The notes under the pieces were generated by a model, which was not told where the DNA came from, ran no database searches, and saw only the letters and a list, made by a program, of their open reading frames with translations. DNA of 63,624 nucleotides from NCBI RefSeq assembly GCF_009939295.1, contig NZ_WVIC01000028.1, forward strand, positions 1-63,624. The letters are read 5' to 3'. A program made the position numbers and the translations under genes. Positions 1-8,755 of the stretch are shown piece by piece (position 1 is the first letter of the stretch; each line of letters starts with the position of its first letter). Origin of the DNA: Petrachloros mirabilis ULC683 (lineage in GTDB: Bacteria > Cyanobacteriota > Cyanobacteriia > Thermosynechococcales > Thermosynechococcaceae).

Positions 1-38
1 TAAGGATGTTAGAGGCTTTTAAATCATCTTCTTAGATT

Positions 39-96
39 TGTGTGTACACCGTAGCCCAGGGCGGGAGAGGGACTTCAATCCGGCTCCCGCCCTGGG
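39..96. repeat. Right end of a small mobile repeat abutting a hairpin
   Basis: Positions 39-54 read TGTGTGTACACCGTAG, identical to the right end of the element at 44561-44759. Immediately after it comes a perfect 13-bp stem: arm 55-67 (CCCAGGGCGGGAG) and arm 84-96 (CTCCCGCCCTGGG). The left part of the element would lie before the window. The rest of 1-305 holds no gene; 97-123 resembles the common cyanobacterial GGGAGAAGGGG...GATGAGGGC tail. Confidence 0.6.
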
Positions 97-305
97 AGAA
101 GGGGCTGGGGGATGAGGGCAAATTTGCAAAACTGGGATGCACCCCTTCAATTTGCCTGTCGTTAGCACAAAGCCTAACAATTCAAATGCAGACGGACAGA
201 TGAAAGCACCTCGTACTATGCTCCAAGTTTTCTGCCGCCGCTGATTTGAGCCATTAGGGAAATCTCAGGATGCCAACCGCCTCAATTACCCTTTCAGACA
301 GACCC

Positions 306-659
306 CTAACGGGGTGCGACTTGAATTTGCAAGCCGCGATCTTGCTCTGGCTTCTCTTGCCCAAAGGGAACAAAGGTGGGTTGAAATTTGAATTCTGTAT
401 TTTGAGTGGGCGGTAAAGTCTCCGAGTACAGAATCGTTTCTGACTCCGATTCAATTTGAACAGCAGAAGACTCAACCGCTATTGAGGTCAAATCAACCTC
501 AACTGGCCCCAAAAGGTGAGCAGCCCCCTGGGCTAGGGCTGTTGGGCTGTCATGATTTAACTCGGCCATGAGTTGACTTTTTGCCTGGGCGGCTGGCATC
601 TGGAAAGGAAAAACGAGGACAAATCCAAGGGAGAGAAAGAATCTTAATCGTTTTAACAT
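306..659 (-). CDS. Small secreted hypothetical protein
   Basis: This 117-residue protein is not recognised. It starts with a positively charged segment (MLKRLRFF), a hydrophobic core to about residue 20 and an AAQA-type cleavage region near residue 26, so a Sec signal peptide is likely. The mature part of roughly 90 residues is rich in Ser, Glu and Gln and has no cysteine or evident domain. It is probably periplasmic or exported. It is transcribed away from the DUF4058 gene, and the 350-bp gap between them (660-1009) shows no further gene. The hydrophobic start and usual codon use make it likely to be real, but the function is unknown. Confidence 0.5.
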   Translation of the reverse strand: MLKRLRFFLSLGFVLVFPFQMPAAQAKSQLMAELNHDSPTALAQGAAHLLGPVEVDLTSIAVESSAVQIESESETILYSETLPPTQNTEFKFQPTFVPFGQEKPEQDRGLQIQVAPR

Positions 660-1009
660 GGCTTTAACTTGCTACAACAAGCAATGGGGAAGACGTAGTC
701 TCACTCCTCACAAGCTAAGCCGTTGTCATCTTTGATGCGGTGTACTAGACTTCACAGCCCGTTTAAGCCAGGAAGTTATACCCCTATTTTAGAGCAATCC
801 TTCATCCGCTGGGAATAAAGACCCCTTATCACCTCCGGTTGTCTTCGTCCCTTTAGCAAGGGAAGATTACAGGGGGTAGGGCAAGGTCTGTAAATTTACC
901 AATTATTATAGGATCGCTATAGTAACGGCTTAAAGTATCAGAAGACTACGATGGTTATAGTTTTCCCCATAAAAATCGTCGTATTACACCCGGTTCCAAA
1001 CTCAGCGTG

Positions 1010-1750
1010 ATGCCGTCTCATTTTCCTGGTATGAACCCCTATCTGGAGCGTCCTGATCTTTGGACGGAGGTTCATGCATGGCTGATTGTGGAACTGGCTC
1101 GCTATCTCAACCCCATGGTGCAGCCCAAGTACCGGGCAGCGGTAGAGCAGCGGGTCTATACTGATTTGCTACTGATCGGCATTCCTGATGTAACGGTGTT
1201 CAAGGGGAGATCGGGACAAGGGCCGGACGTCACTACGGCCACGGTCAGTCAGCCAGTCAAAGTGAACCTACCCATGCCAGAAGAAGTGAAAGAAACCTAC
1301 CTGGAGATTCGGCAGGTGGGCACGGGGCAGGTGGTGACCGTCATAGAGGTACTCTCGCCCAAAAACAAGCGCTCCGGAGAGGGGCGAAATCAGTACAATG
1401 CCAAACGGCTCAAGATCTTAGAAAGCCAGAGTCACCTGGTGGAAATTGATCTGCTCAGAGCCGGAAACCCGATGCCCATGTCGGGCCATCTATCGTCAGA
1501 CTATCGAATTCTCGTCAGTCGAGCCCACGATCGCCCTGAAGCGGAGCTGTATCCATTTAACCTGAGACAGCCCATTCCTCGATTGCCGCTGCCACTCCAG
1601 GCTGGGGATGAGGAGCCTGTTATGGATCTAAAACTACTCCTGCAAGAGATTTATGAAGCCGCTGCCTTGGATGGGGTGATTGACTATAATCAGCAACCGA
1701 CTCCACCCCTTTCTGCGGCTGATGTTGAGTGGATGCAAACCCTAAGGTAA
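1010..1750 (+). CDS. DUF4058 family protein
   Basis: The N-terminus MPSHFPGMNPYLERPDLW is the hallmark of DUF4058, a cyanobacteria-rich family of about 250 residues and unknown function; this product is 246 residues. The conserved internal motif VVTVIEVLSPKNKRSGEGR lies near residue 105, with a downstream R-x-Y region, and resembles a PD-(D/E)XK-like core (E-V-L-S-P-K), so a nuclease-like fold is possible. The ATG at 1010 is chosen over the GTG three bases earlier because family members start with MPS. No partner gene is apparent; aat follows 84 bp downstream on the same strand. Confidence 0.85.
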   Translation: MPSHFPGMNPYLERPDLWTEVHAWLIVELARYLNPMVQPKYRAAVEQRVYTDLLLIGIPDVTVFKGRSGQGPDVTTATVSQPVKVNLPMPEEVKETYLEIRQVGTGQVVTVIEVLSPKNKRSGEGRNQYNAKRLKILESQSHLVEIDLLRAGNPMPMSGHLSSDYRILVSRAHDRPEAELYPFNLRQPIPRLPLPLQAGDEEPVMDLKLLLQEIYEAAALDGVIDYNQQPTPPLSAADVEWMQTLR

Positions 1751-1834
1751 ACCACTGGACAACTCAGAGGCTCGATGGTGCAGTGCTACAGTGACGCTAA
1801 CGATTGAGGAGGAGCAGCCCCCTTAGCGCTGAAC

Positions 1835-2407
1835 ATGATAGCCATTGATGACATTATTGTGGGGTACTGCCAGGGCTATTTTCTGATGGCGGATGCGCCG
1901 GGGCATGACTTGGCCTGGTACGGCACCCGCAAGCGCGCCTTAATTCCTTTAGATGATCGGTTTAGGATGCCGCGATCGCTGCGCCGGGTGCTCAACCAAG
2001 CACGGTTTTCAGTGGCCATCAACCAGGATTTTGCTGGGGTGGTTGCAGGCTGTGCCGATCGGGACTCAACTTGGATTTCGGATGACCTCAAAGAAATTTA
2101 TCAAAGCCTCTATGAAGCGGGTTGGGCCTACAGTTTTGAAACTTGGCAAGATGGCCAACTGGCGGGGGGCATTCTGGGCTTGGTGTTGGGGGGTGCCTTT
2201 ATGGGTGAGTCGATGTTTCATCGGGTGGATGATGCTTCGAAGGTGGCGATGGTGCGGCTGGTAGAGCATCTGCGATCGCGCCACTTTCTGCTCTTTGATG
2301 CCCAGATCATCAATCCTCATCTGGAGCGCTTTGGAGCCTTCACCGTCCCAGATCCCATCTACCGGCAGCTTTTAAGTCAGGCATTACAGCGTCCCTGTCG
2401 ATTTTAA
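1835..2407 (+). CDS. aat: Leucyl/phenylalanyl-tRNA--protein transferase
   Basis: Aat transfers Leu or Phe from aminoacyl-tRNA to the N-terminal Arg or Lys of proteins, creating N-degrons read by ClpS-ClpP. At 190 residues it has the short cyanobacterial length. Family motifs are visible: GYFLMAD near the N-terminus, W-Y-x-x-R-K-R, R-S-L-R-R, ETWQDGQLAGG, G-x-x-F-x-G-E-S-M-F, and D-A-Q-x-x-N-P-H-L-x-R-F-G near the C-terminus. The start is an ATG with a GAGGAGGAG run about 20 bp upstream, farther than usual, so the exact start is uncertain. The same window encodes clpS, clpR and clpP, which could act downstream in the Leu/N-degron route. Confidence 0.92.
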   Translation: MIAIDDIIVGYCQGYFLMADAPGHDLAWYGTRKRALIPLDDRFRMPRSLRRVLNQARFSVAINQDFAGVVAGCADRDSTWISDDLKEIYQSLYEAGWAYSFETWQDGQLAGGILGLVLGGAFMGESMFHRVDDASKVAMVRLVEHLRSRHFLLFDAQIINPHLERFGAFTVPDPIYRQLLSQALQRPCRF

Positions 2408-2500
2408 GCCCAACAATTTCGGCCAGCAGTTGCCAAATTGTTCACAAGCGATACAATTGTGTGGATTTTTGGCGCGACGAGATCGTCGCAGGAGGCTCAG

Positions 2501-3157
2501 ATGCCAGTCGGACTCCCCGAATTTGTTGAGAACCCGGAAAATCGCTGTCCGGTGATTCTACTGCTAGATACCTCAACCTCTATGGCCGGCCCCCCAGTCA
2601 AAGCGCTAAGCCATGGGGTAGGCGTATTCAAAGAAGAGGTACAGCGGGATACGAAAGCAGCCCTCAGTGTCGAGGTGGCCTTGATCACCTTTGGCCCGGT
2701 GACCCTGGTTGAGGATTTCGTCACCATTGATCAGTTCACCCCACCAGAACTGGTGGCCGATGGCTTTACCCCTATGGGCGAAGCCATTCACTATGCCATT
2801 GACCTGCTGGAAGACCGCAAAGAAACCTACAAAAGTAATGGTATTCAATACTACCGCCCCTGGATTTTCCTGATTACGGATGGGGCACCCACCGATGAAT
2901 GGCAGTCTGCTGCTCAACGTCTCCAGGCCGGGGACACCGATGGCAAGTTTTGCTTTTTTGCCGTGGGGGTCGAAGGTGTTGATATGGAAAAACTGAAACA
3001 AATTGCCCCCCCCCATCGCCCCCCGGTACTGCTCAATGGCCTGGACTTTCGGTCACTCTTTGTGTGGCTGAGCAGTTCTATGAAGCGCGTTTCCAGTGGT
3101 CGTGTCGGGGATATGTTGGCACTGCCCCCGGTCGGCTGGGGCAAAATTACCATCTAA
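2501..3157 (+). CDS. VWA-domain protein, TerY-like
   Basis: A 218-residue single-domain von Willebrand factor A protein. The metal-ion-dependent adhesion site is intact: DTSTS at residues 23-27, a Thr in the GFTPMGEA loop and Asp in LITDGAPTDEW. It resembles TerY-type VWA proteins that act with a PP2C phosphatase and a kinase in stress or metal-response systems. The start ATG at 2501 is preceded by GGAGG at the right spacing; a longer in-frame start at 2438 lacks this. The kinase-like gene follows 67 bp downstream on the same strand, suggesting an operon. No PP2C gene lies in the window. Confidence 0.85.
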   Translation: MPVGLPEFVENPENRCPVILLLDTSTSMAGPPVKALSHGVGVFKEEVQRDTKAALSVEVALITFGPVTLVEDFVTIDQFTPPELVADGFTPMGEAIHYAIDLLEDRKETYKSNGIQYYRPWIFLITDGAPTDEWQSAAQRLQAGDTDGKFCFFAVGVEGVDMEKLKQIAPPHRPPVLLNGLDFRSLFVWLSSSMKRVSSGRVGDMLALPPVGWGKITI

Positions 3158-3224
3158 CCGCAGCCAGGACAACCTACTGCTGCGAGCCTATTGCGTACCA
3201 TCCATTTAAATTCAGGGGGCCTTT

Positions 3225-4772
3225 ATGCTCACCATGACCCAATTTAGCTGTGCCTCTACAGGTGAAACCCTTGATCTCACCACCCAATTGGCCACCAGCG
3301 GCGAGGGCGAAGTCTGGCGAACACAGCACCCGCATCTGCTGGCCAAGATCTATCATCACCCCAGCCCAGAGCGGATTCGCAAGCTCACGGTGATGGTTAA
3401 CCATCCCCCCAAAGACCCCAACGCTCACATCAACCACATTTCCTTTGCCTGGCCCAAGTCACTGATTTTGAATGCCCAGGGACAACCTGTAGGATTCTTA
3501 ATGCCGACCATTCAAGGCAGCGTAGACTTGCTCGAAGTTTACAGTCCCCTACGCCGTAACCGCAGTGTGCCGGGGTTTAACTGGCTGTACCTCCATGTCA
3601 CCGCTATGAATTTGGCGTCGATTGTGTGGGCGATTCACGAAGCGGGCTATGTTCTAGGCGACATGAAGCCCCAAAATATTCTGGTCAACACCTGCGCCCT
3701 CCCGGCCATTATCGATACGGACTCGTTTCAGGTGCGCGACCCCGAAACCCAAGCCCTGTATCCTTGCTTAGTGGGTTCCGAGAGTTTTACGCCCGTCGAG
3801 TTGATGGGTAAGGATCTCGATCGCACACCCCAAACCCCGCAGCAAGATTACTTTCGCTTGGGCGTGCTCATTCACCTGCTGCTGTTCTGTGATCATCCCT
3901 ATAAAGGTCAATGGATAGGCAAGGGTGAATCCCCCACGCCTAATGAGTTACTGCGGCGGGGCTATTGGCCCTATGCCGCCAACAGCCTCATTCAACCAGG
4001 TCCCCTAACCATTCCCCTCAATATTGTTCACCCCTCGGTGCAGCGTTGCTTTCAGCGATGTTTTAACCAGGGTCACGCGGCTCCAGAGTTGCGCCCCACG
4101 GCGCAGGCATGGCGACGGGCACTCCAAGAGGCGATTCTTGATCTGCAAACCTGTCGCAAGGTGAAGCACCATGTTTACAGCAAGTCTTATGGGCGGTGCT
4201 ATTGGTGCGATCGCACCACCCAACTCCAGGTTGATATTTTTGCCCTCTCAGCCCCGAAAATCCCCCTGAGCCAGAAGCTACAGACAATACTCAACACCCA
4301 TCTGCCCAGGCTAGCCACCCAACTGCCAGGGTCAAAGGCCGGTCATATGCCATCGCTGCTTCAATTTCGGCCTAAATCATGGCCGCGTCGATCAACCCCT
4401 GTGACTCAACGCCGTCCAGGAGCACCTCAGCCACCCCTCCCCCAATCCCCTAGACAATCTTGGCAACCCCCAGTCACCCGCCCCTTGACTCAGATCCAAT
4501 CTCTGCGCTCTGCCTCGACCTGGAAATCAGCCGTTGCCCAAGCTCCTGAACGGTTGAGTGGCCTCATCAACTGGAGCAGTCAGCACCCTTGGATGCAGTT
4601 GGGAGCCTTGATCGCCGTAGTGGCTGGCAGCGGAGCCTTGCTCCTAGATCTGAGTGGAACTCACCTTGATCCTGCCAACCTGGGCTTAACACTCGTCGGC
4701 GGAGGACTGTGCTTAGGGTTGGTGGGGTTGTGCTACCTGCTAGCACGGGTGAGCCAGTCTTCAAGGATTTAG
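3225..4772 (+). CDS. Membrane-anchored protein kinase-like protein with Zn finger
   Basis: A 515-residue kinase-fold protein partnered with the upstream VWA gene. Visible motifs are the nucleotide-binding region near residue 25 (SGEGEVW), a Lys in LAKIY, a catalytic loop GDMKPQN at about 145-151 (the usual HRD is LGD) and a DTDSFQ metal-binding motif near 164 in place of DFG. This pattern is typical of the kinase group linked to VWA/PP2C operons. A CYWC zinc-finger-like motif lies near 325, a Pro/Gln-rich linker follows, and two C-terminal hydrophobic segments (about 455-510) suggest membrane anchoring. It is probably active because Lys, Asp and Asn are retained, but its substrate is unknown. 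Confidence 0.8.
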   Translation: MLTMTQFSCASTGETLDLTTQLATSGEGEVWRTQHPHLLAKIYHHPSPERIRKLTVMVNHPPKDPNAHINHISFAWPKSLILNAQGQPVGFLMPTIQGSVDLLEVYSPLRRNRSVPGFNWLYLHVTAMNLASIVWAIHEAGYVLGDMKPQNILVNTCALPAIIDTDSFQVRDPETQALYPCLVGSESFTPVELMGKDLDRTPQTPQQDYFRLGVLIHLLLFCDHPYKGQWIGKGESPTPNELLRRGYWPYAANSLIQPGPLTIPLNIVHPSVQRCFQRCFNQGHAAPELRPTAQAWRRALQEAILDLQTCRKVKHHVYSKSYGRCYWCDRTTQLQVDIFALSAPKIPLSQKLQTILNTHLPRLATQLPGSKAGHMPSLLQFRPKSWPRRSTPVTQRRPGAPQPPLPQSPRQSWQPPVTRPLTQIQSLRSASTWKSAVAQAPERLSGLINWSSQHPWMQLGALIAVVAGSGALLLDLSGTHLDPANLGLTLVGGGLCLGLVGLCYLLARVSQSSRI

Positions 4773-4815
4773 CCCCTCTCCCAGCATTAGGAGAGAGGGG
4801 TTGGAGTGAGGGCAG
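4771..4815. repeat. Palindromic cyanobacterial repeat, degenerate copy
   Basis: AGCCCCTCTCCCAGCAT is followed by its near-complement and the tail GGTTGGAGTGAGGGC. This is a degenerate version of the perfect palindrome at 25107-25158; both are followed by GAGCTGTCGA. It directly overlaps the stop of the kinase-like gene and could also end transcription. Confidence 0.7.
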
Positions 4816-4869
4816 AGCTGTCGAGCCCACGTCAATTTGACAGATCACTAGACCAGCAGGGCACTTGAC

Positions 4870-5325
4870 CTACGAGTGGGCAGGATTCAAGCTCACCTTC
4901 ACGACCTTGGTCTTTTCTTCTTCACTCTTGGGCAAGGTCAAATTCAAAATGCCGTCTTTGTAGTCAGCCTTCACTTGGGTATTTTGAATTCGAGCCGGGA
5001 GGGGAATCACCCGTTGAAACTTCCCATAGTAGAATTCAGAGCGGGTCACGCCCTTTTCATCAACAGTCTTTTCAGACTTACGCTCACCACTAATCGAAAC
5101 GGCATTATCAGTGACCTGAACATCTAGATCATCCACATTGATACCGGGCAATTCGATTCGCAGATGTACTGCATCTTCTGACTGTGATAGTTCTGCCGCT
5201 GGGATAGTTGAGAGCTTGCCCATCTCTTGCCATTCATTGGATGCAACCGAGTCATCAAACAAGTGATTGATCTGGCGTTGCAGAGTATCCATTTCACGCC
5301 AAGGATTCCATCGAACTAGTGTCAT
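4870..5325 (-). CDS. hspA: Hsp20/alpha-crystallin small heat shock protein
   Basis: A 151-residue ATP-independent chaperone that holds unfolding proteins. The N-terminal segment (MTLVRWNPWREM) is typical of bacterial class A sHsps. The alpha-crystallin domain spans about residues 45-140, with LRIELPGINVDDLDVQV, the G-E-R-K-S-E loop, F-x-R-x-x-x-L-P and the closing motif GILNLTLPK; the C-terminal tail is short. A GGAGGAAAGGAA run precedes the start codon. No CIRCE element (TTAGCACTC-N9-GAGTGCTAA) was seen upstream, so HrcA control is not evident. Confidence 0.95.
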   Translation of the reverse strand: MTLVRWNPWREMDTLQRQINHLFDDSVASNEWQEMGKLSTIPAAELSQSEDAVHLRIELPGINVDDLDVQVTDNAVSISGERKSEKTVDEKGVTRSEFYYGKFQRVIPLPARIQNTQVKADYKDGILNLTLPKSEEEKTKVVKVSLNPAHS

Positions 5326-5593
5326 TTCCTTTCCTCCAAAGAGTTTAGCTAATATTTAATTAAAGCAGCAGGATGATCATTCAGCCCCATAGAAAATTAG
5401 ATAATTCGTCAAGCTTCTTTTCAAGATTTAGTCCTGAGCGAGATTATCTGCTTAGTTTCATCCTTTGCTTTAGCTACATTCTAGGAAATCCATCTCATCC
5501 TGTAAGTTCGGATGGCAGCACCTCGACTTTCCGGATTTCCCACCCTAGTATTGAAGGGACAGGTCTGTTGGGTTTTCTGTACAGAATTTAATG

Positions 5594-6748
5594 TCACGAC
5601 TCTGGATTTTTGACACAGTTCAGCATTCGCAGCGTTGCCGCCGCCGCATAATTCCTCAGGGCAGACTGATTCGGGGCAAAGGCTTGACCTTGCTCATTGA
5701 GGGCAGAGGCTACACCACAGTAGCCTGACATCTGGCGAATCACATCCGCAGCCCAGTGGGTTGAAGTATCTGTAAAGGAGGCAGGAGTCTGGGTTTGCGC
5801 AAGGGTGGTATCTCGACCTTGGCGGGTCTTGACATATTCTGCTGTACGGCGCAGAACTGCCATCATCTCTGCCCGAGTCACCGTTTGCGTCGGTCGAAAA
5901 CTACCATCTTCATAGCCGCTGACAATTTGATTTTGACGAGCAAACTGAATCTTAGCCGCACTCCAACGTGAAGCCGCCACATCTGGGTAGGGATTGCTTG
6001 AAGTTTGAGTCGGCAGTTGTACGTTCAAATTGGGGATGGTGGTCAGAGATTCCAAAATCATCGAGACTAATTGCTCTCGGGTCAGAGGAGACCGGGGACG
6101 GAAGGTATTATCTTCGCTGAAGCCCGCAATGAATCCCAGTGAAACGGCTTCCCGGATTTCGGCCAAATAGATGTCACCTGCGACATCGGGGAAAGGCAGG
6201 TCACCGGTTTCACGGGTGAGATAAATATGCCCCAACACCCGATCTTCAAAGCTGCGTTTTGTAAACCGCCAGCCTGGATCGAGTCTCAACTTGGCAAATC
6301 CCTGGGTGAAGCCGTTGGCGCGACCAATTTCAATTTCTTCTTGGCCAGAGCGTGAAGGGGCAGCCACCAGCACCAGATCATTGTCCCGACGTCTGACCCG
6401 CAAACTATATTGCAGCCCCAAATCTTCACCATCAATGCGTAGCGAATAACCATTGCTATCGACACTGCGACCACAAATTCCTGTGAAATCAAAATTTACC
6501 AGCAGCGGTTCAACCACGACTGGGTTGCTGCCACTGGTCTCCCAGCAGGGACGGGCATCTGAAATTTGCTCAATAACGAGTAGTTGGTGAAATTGGGTGC
6601 CTACTGGAGCCGCCACAGCAATAAATCGGGATTGATCGACTTCTTGCTGGCCAAAGGTCACAGCGGTAGCCGGAGAAAGGGATATGGCGGAGCCCGCGAC
6701 CAGGACTCCGAGGCCAGTTAGGGCGTGAGAAAAAAAATTGTGCGACAT
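5594..6748 (-). CDS. DUF3747 and S-layer-homology (SLH) domain protein
   Basis: A 384-residue exported protein. A signal peptide (hydrophobic 12-28) precedes a cyanobacterial DUF3747 domain (about 30-180: F-x-x-x-E-V-D-Q-S-R-F and C-W, with Cys pairs near 72 and 90). Two SLH-type modules follow (about 190-250 and 255-315: FPDVAGDIYLAEI, FRPRSPLTREQLV, YPDVAASRWSAAKI, FRPTQTVTRAEMM), plus a partial third with FTDTSTHWAADVI. SLH modules usually bind secondary cell-wall polymer or link the outer membrane to peptidoglycan, so a cell-envelope surface role is likely. It is transcribed alone; 6749-7019 holds no gene. Confidence 0.85.
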   Translation of the reverse strand: MSHNFFSHALTGLGVLVAGSAISLSPATAVTFGQQEVDQSRFIAVAAPVGTQFHQLLVIEQISDARPCWETSGSNPVVVEPLLVNFDFTGICGRSVDSNGYSLRIDGEDLGLQYSLRVRRRDNDLVLVAAPSRSGQEEIEIGRANGFTQGFAKLRLDPGWRFTKRSFEDRVLGHIYLTRETGDLPFPDVAGDIYLAEIREAVSLGFIAGFSEDNTFRPRSPLTREQLVSMILESLTTIPNLNVQLPTQTSSNPYPDVAASRWSAAKIQFARQNQIVSGYEDGSFRPTQTVTRAEMMAVLRRTAEYVKTRQGRDTTLAQTQTPASFTDTSTHWAADVIRQMSGYCGVASALNEQGQAFAPNQSALRNYAAAATLRMLNCVKNPES

Positions 6749-7019
6749 AGTTCGGAAATATTTGGCGATGGGTGCTGAACGAAAAAGAGGTCAAAGCTGT
6801 TTACAATCCTTGACTGAGCCTTGATTGCTTTGCAGCAGACTTATTCTAGAAGAGTGGCGGCTCAAAATAACTTAGAGGTTCGACTCAGATCGGTAGGACG
6901 CATCTATCTCAAAAATAGTGCCCTAGACGCTAACTAAAATCTTGAACCGGAGTTGACTCTGCCAAGCAGGTCATGATCTCCATCGCGTCACCGCAATCGT
7001 AATACAGGAATATTTCTCT

Positions 7020-7766
7020 ATGCAGCGGATTGCTGAACCGGAATTGATGGATGGGGTAGAGCAGGCTTTTGCCTATACCCAGGCCGATTTTGAGGCTCCC
7101 CATCAGCACTGCTTGGATTGTTTGCGTCAGGTTTTGCCCGATTTGCCCAGGGCGGGAACGGCATTGGATCTGGGGTGTGGGCCAGGGGATATTACCCTAC
7201 GGTTTGCGAAAGCGTATCCTCACTGGCAGGTGCATGGCTTAGAGGGGGCACCGGCAATGCTCGCCCAAGGCATGGCAGCGGTGACCCGAGCAGGACTTGA
7301 GGGGCGGGTAAAGTTGGTTCAGGCTTACTTACCCCAGGGGGAGGCACCCCTGGCACAATACGATTTGGTCTTTTCCAATAGTCTGCTCCACCATTTGGCA
7401 GATCCGATGGTTTTGTGGCAATCGGTTCATCGCTGGGCGGCTCCCGGTGCTGGGGTGTTTATGATGGACTTGATGCGACCTGAGGGGGCTGCGATCGCAC
7501 AAGCTCTCGTCGATCAATATGCCGCTGACGAACCCGAAATTTTGCGACGAGACTTTTACCAATCTCTCTGTGCCGCCTACCGCATCCCCGAAGTGCAGCA
7601 ACAACTTCAAGCTTCAGGGCTAGGACACCTACAGATCAAGCCTGTGAGTGACCGACACTGGATTGTCTGGGGACGCCACAGCCAGGGGTCTGCTACCATA
7701 AACTCTGCCAATTGCAATCTCAAGGAACCGAATAGCATGTGCTACGTGCCCTCTGCAAAGGTCTAG
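7020..7766 (+). CDS. Class I SAM-dependent methyltransferase with altered C-terminus
   Basis: A 248-residue Rossmann-fold methyltransferase. Motif I is LDLGCGPGD at residues 49-57, motif II-like acidic residue in VHGLEGA, and motif IV YDLVFSNSLLHHLADP; substrate unknown. The natural domain appears to end near DRHWIVWGRH at about residue 220. The last 27 or so residues are encoded by DNA that matches the livF leader at 18374-18421 (42 of 48 bases) and then shares 15 bases with the livF coding region, so the C-terminus looks like read-through into a foreign fragment. No neighbour suggests a pathway. Confidence 0.8.
   Translation: MQRIAEPELMDGVEQAFAYTQADFEAPHQHCLDCLRQVLPDLPRAGTALDLGCGPGDITLRFAKAYPHWQVHGLEGAPAMLAQGMAAVTRAGLEGRVKLVQAYLPQGEAPLAQYDLVFSNSLLHHLADPMVLWQSVHRWAAPGAGVFMMDLMRPEGAAIAQALVDQYAADEPEILRRDFYQSLCAAYRIPEVQQQLQASGLGHLQIKPVSDRHWIVWGRHSQGSATINSANCNLKEPNSMCYVPSAKV
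7686..7751 (+). repeat. Copy of the livF leader plus a livF internal fragment
   Basis: 7686-7733 matches 18374-18421, which leads into the livF start, at 42 of 48 bases. The next bases from 7737 (ATGTGCTACGTGCCC) equal 18678-18692 inside livF, where they encode MCYVP. The copy therefore looks like a livF relic with an internal deletion, fused in frame to the methyltransferase tail. Confidence 0.55.
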
Positions 7767-7818
7767 AGGTCAAGGCATATTGTCCAGAGGTGCTTCATAG
7801 ACAAATTCTGCCCTATCA

Positions 7819-7959
7819 GAGGCCGTCTTTAAAGTCTTCACATGCTCTAGATTTTCACCCTAAGTCCCCCATTCTGGGGGGCTTAAGCGTGATCCAAGCT
7901 TCCCACAATGGGGGGTTAGAGGGCGGGTGCAAAGCGTTAGAAACTTTTCAAACCGCCTC
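7819..7959. repeat. MITE-like element, type A
   Basis: This 141-bp element begins GAGGCCGTCTTTAAAGTC and ends with CTTTTCAAACCGCCTC, imperfect terminal inverted repeats. The centre holds inverted C-run/G-run arms (CCCCCATTCTGGGGGG). It is flanked by TCA on the left and TTA on the right, compatible with a decayed TNA target duplication. Related copies lie at 29393, 55749 and 56867. Confidence 0.75.
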
Positions 7960-8755
7960 TTAGCCCCTGATCGCGAATGAAGATGCTGGATTATGTTGAC
8001 GTGAAGCATTTGGCAAGATCAGAAAAACCTCATAATCTGCATATTTTTTATCTCTAGACCATAAATTAATCCAACCTAAAAAGCAGAATCGGGTCGCTTG
8101 ATTTTCAAGCAATCACAAAATTTTCCAGGGCACTCCAACCATAATTGTAAAGTTTCAATAATTTAGACTTGCACATCTTTTTATGCTGGTTTATTTTCGT
8201 GATTAGCGCAACTTTTCCATAAGCCAAGACACATCACCAGCATCAAAATCATTTCAAAACTTGAAATCAAAGGAGGGCAAGTTACACATCTTCGATTGAA
8301 CTTTAATTGAAGATAGATTTTGATTCCTGATGTATCTTGCAGTCATCCGCCTCATTTTGATATGTCCGTAGAATTTTCTGCCTGACAAATCGTTCCAACA
8401 GGTAGAGTTTTCAGTATTACTTAACTTTCAGATATAGGGATTTCTGGCCAAGTGTGGTGTGCCAGATTCCTGCTCCCTATGGATTTGAGTCATCCATCTG
8501 TACTTCATCCAGATGGATGACACTATTACACAACTCAAAGATTAATCTCTTGAGTTAAGTCCATTGATATTGTGCTGGAAGCACTCATTAGTGGTGTGAA
8601 GATTTAATTCATATTGCAAGACCCCTATTTTGGCAGGCGGTATTGCCAAGCAACAAAAAATTCTCTTGTCGGGTACTAAACGCTTTAGGCGAAGTGTTTT
8701 ACAGTCGCCCCAAACAGTGCTTCAGACCTATTAAGCGCCACTTTTTTGATGTCAT
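7960..8755. other. AT-rich gene-free stretch
   Basis: No credible gene is seen in about 800 bp between a MITE copy and another repeat. The DNA is clearly more AT-rich than its surroundings and carries two strong hairpins near 8489-8556. It may be the long leader of the operon that begins at 8950 or a decayed insertion site. Confidence 0.5.
8489..8556. other. Two consecutive hairpins upstream of the peptide operon
   Basis: 8489-8500 (GTCATCCATCTG) pairs perfectly with 8510-8521 across a 9-base loop. Just after it, 8532-8556 forms an imperfect palindrome, AACTCAAAGATT with AATCTCTTGAGTT. Neither is followed by a clear T-tract. They could be RNA structure in a leader or protein-binding sites. 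Confidence 0.5.

Noticed and set aside
3626-3811. Short open frame inside the kinase-like gene
   Set aside because: It is an alternate frame of a well-supported gene with no start signal or conserved sequence.
5326-5372. CIRCE heat-shock operator before the hsp20 gene
   Set aside because: Neither TTAGCACTC nor GAGTGCTAA is present there.
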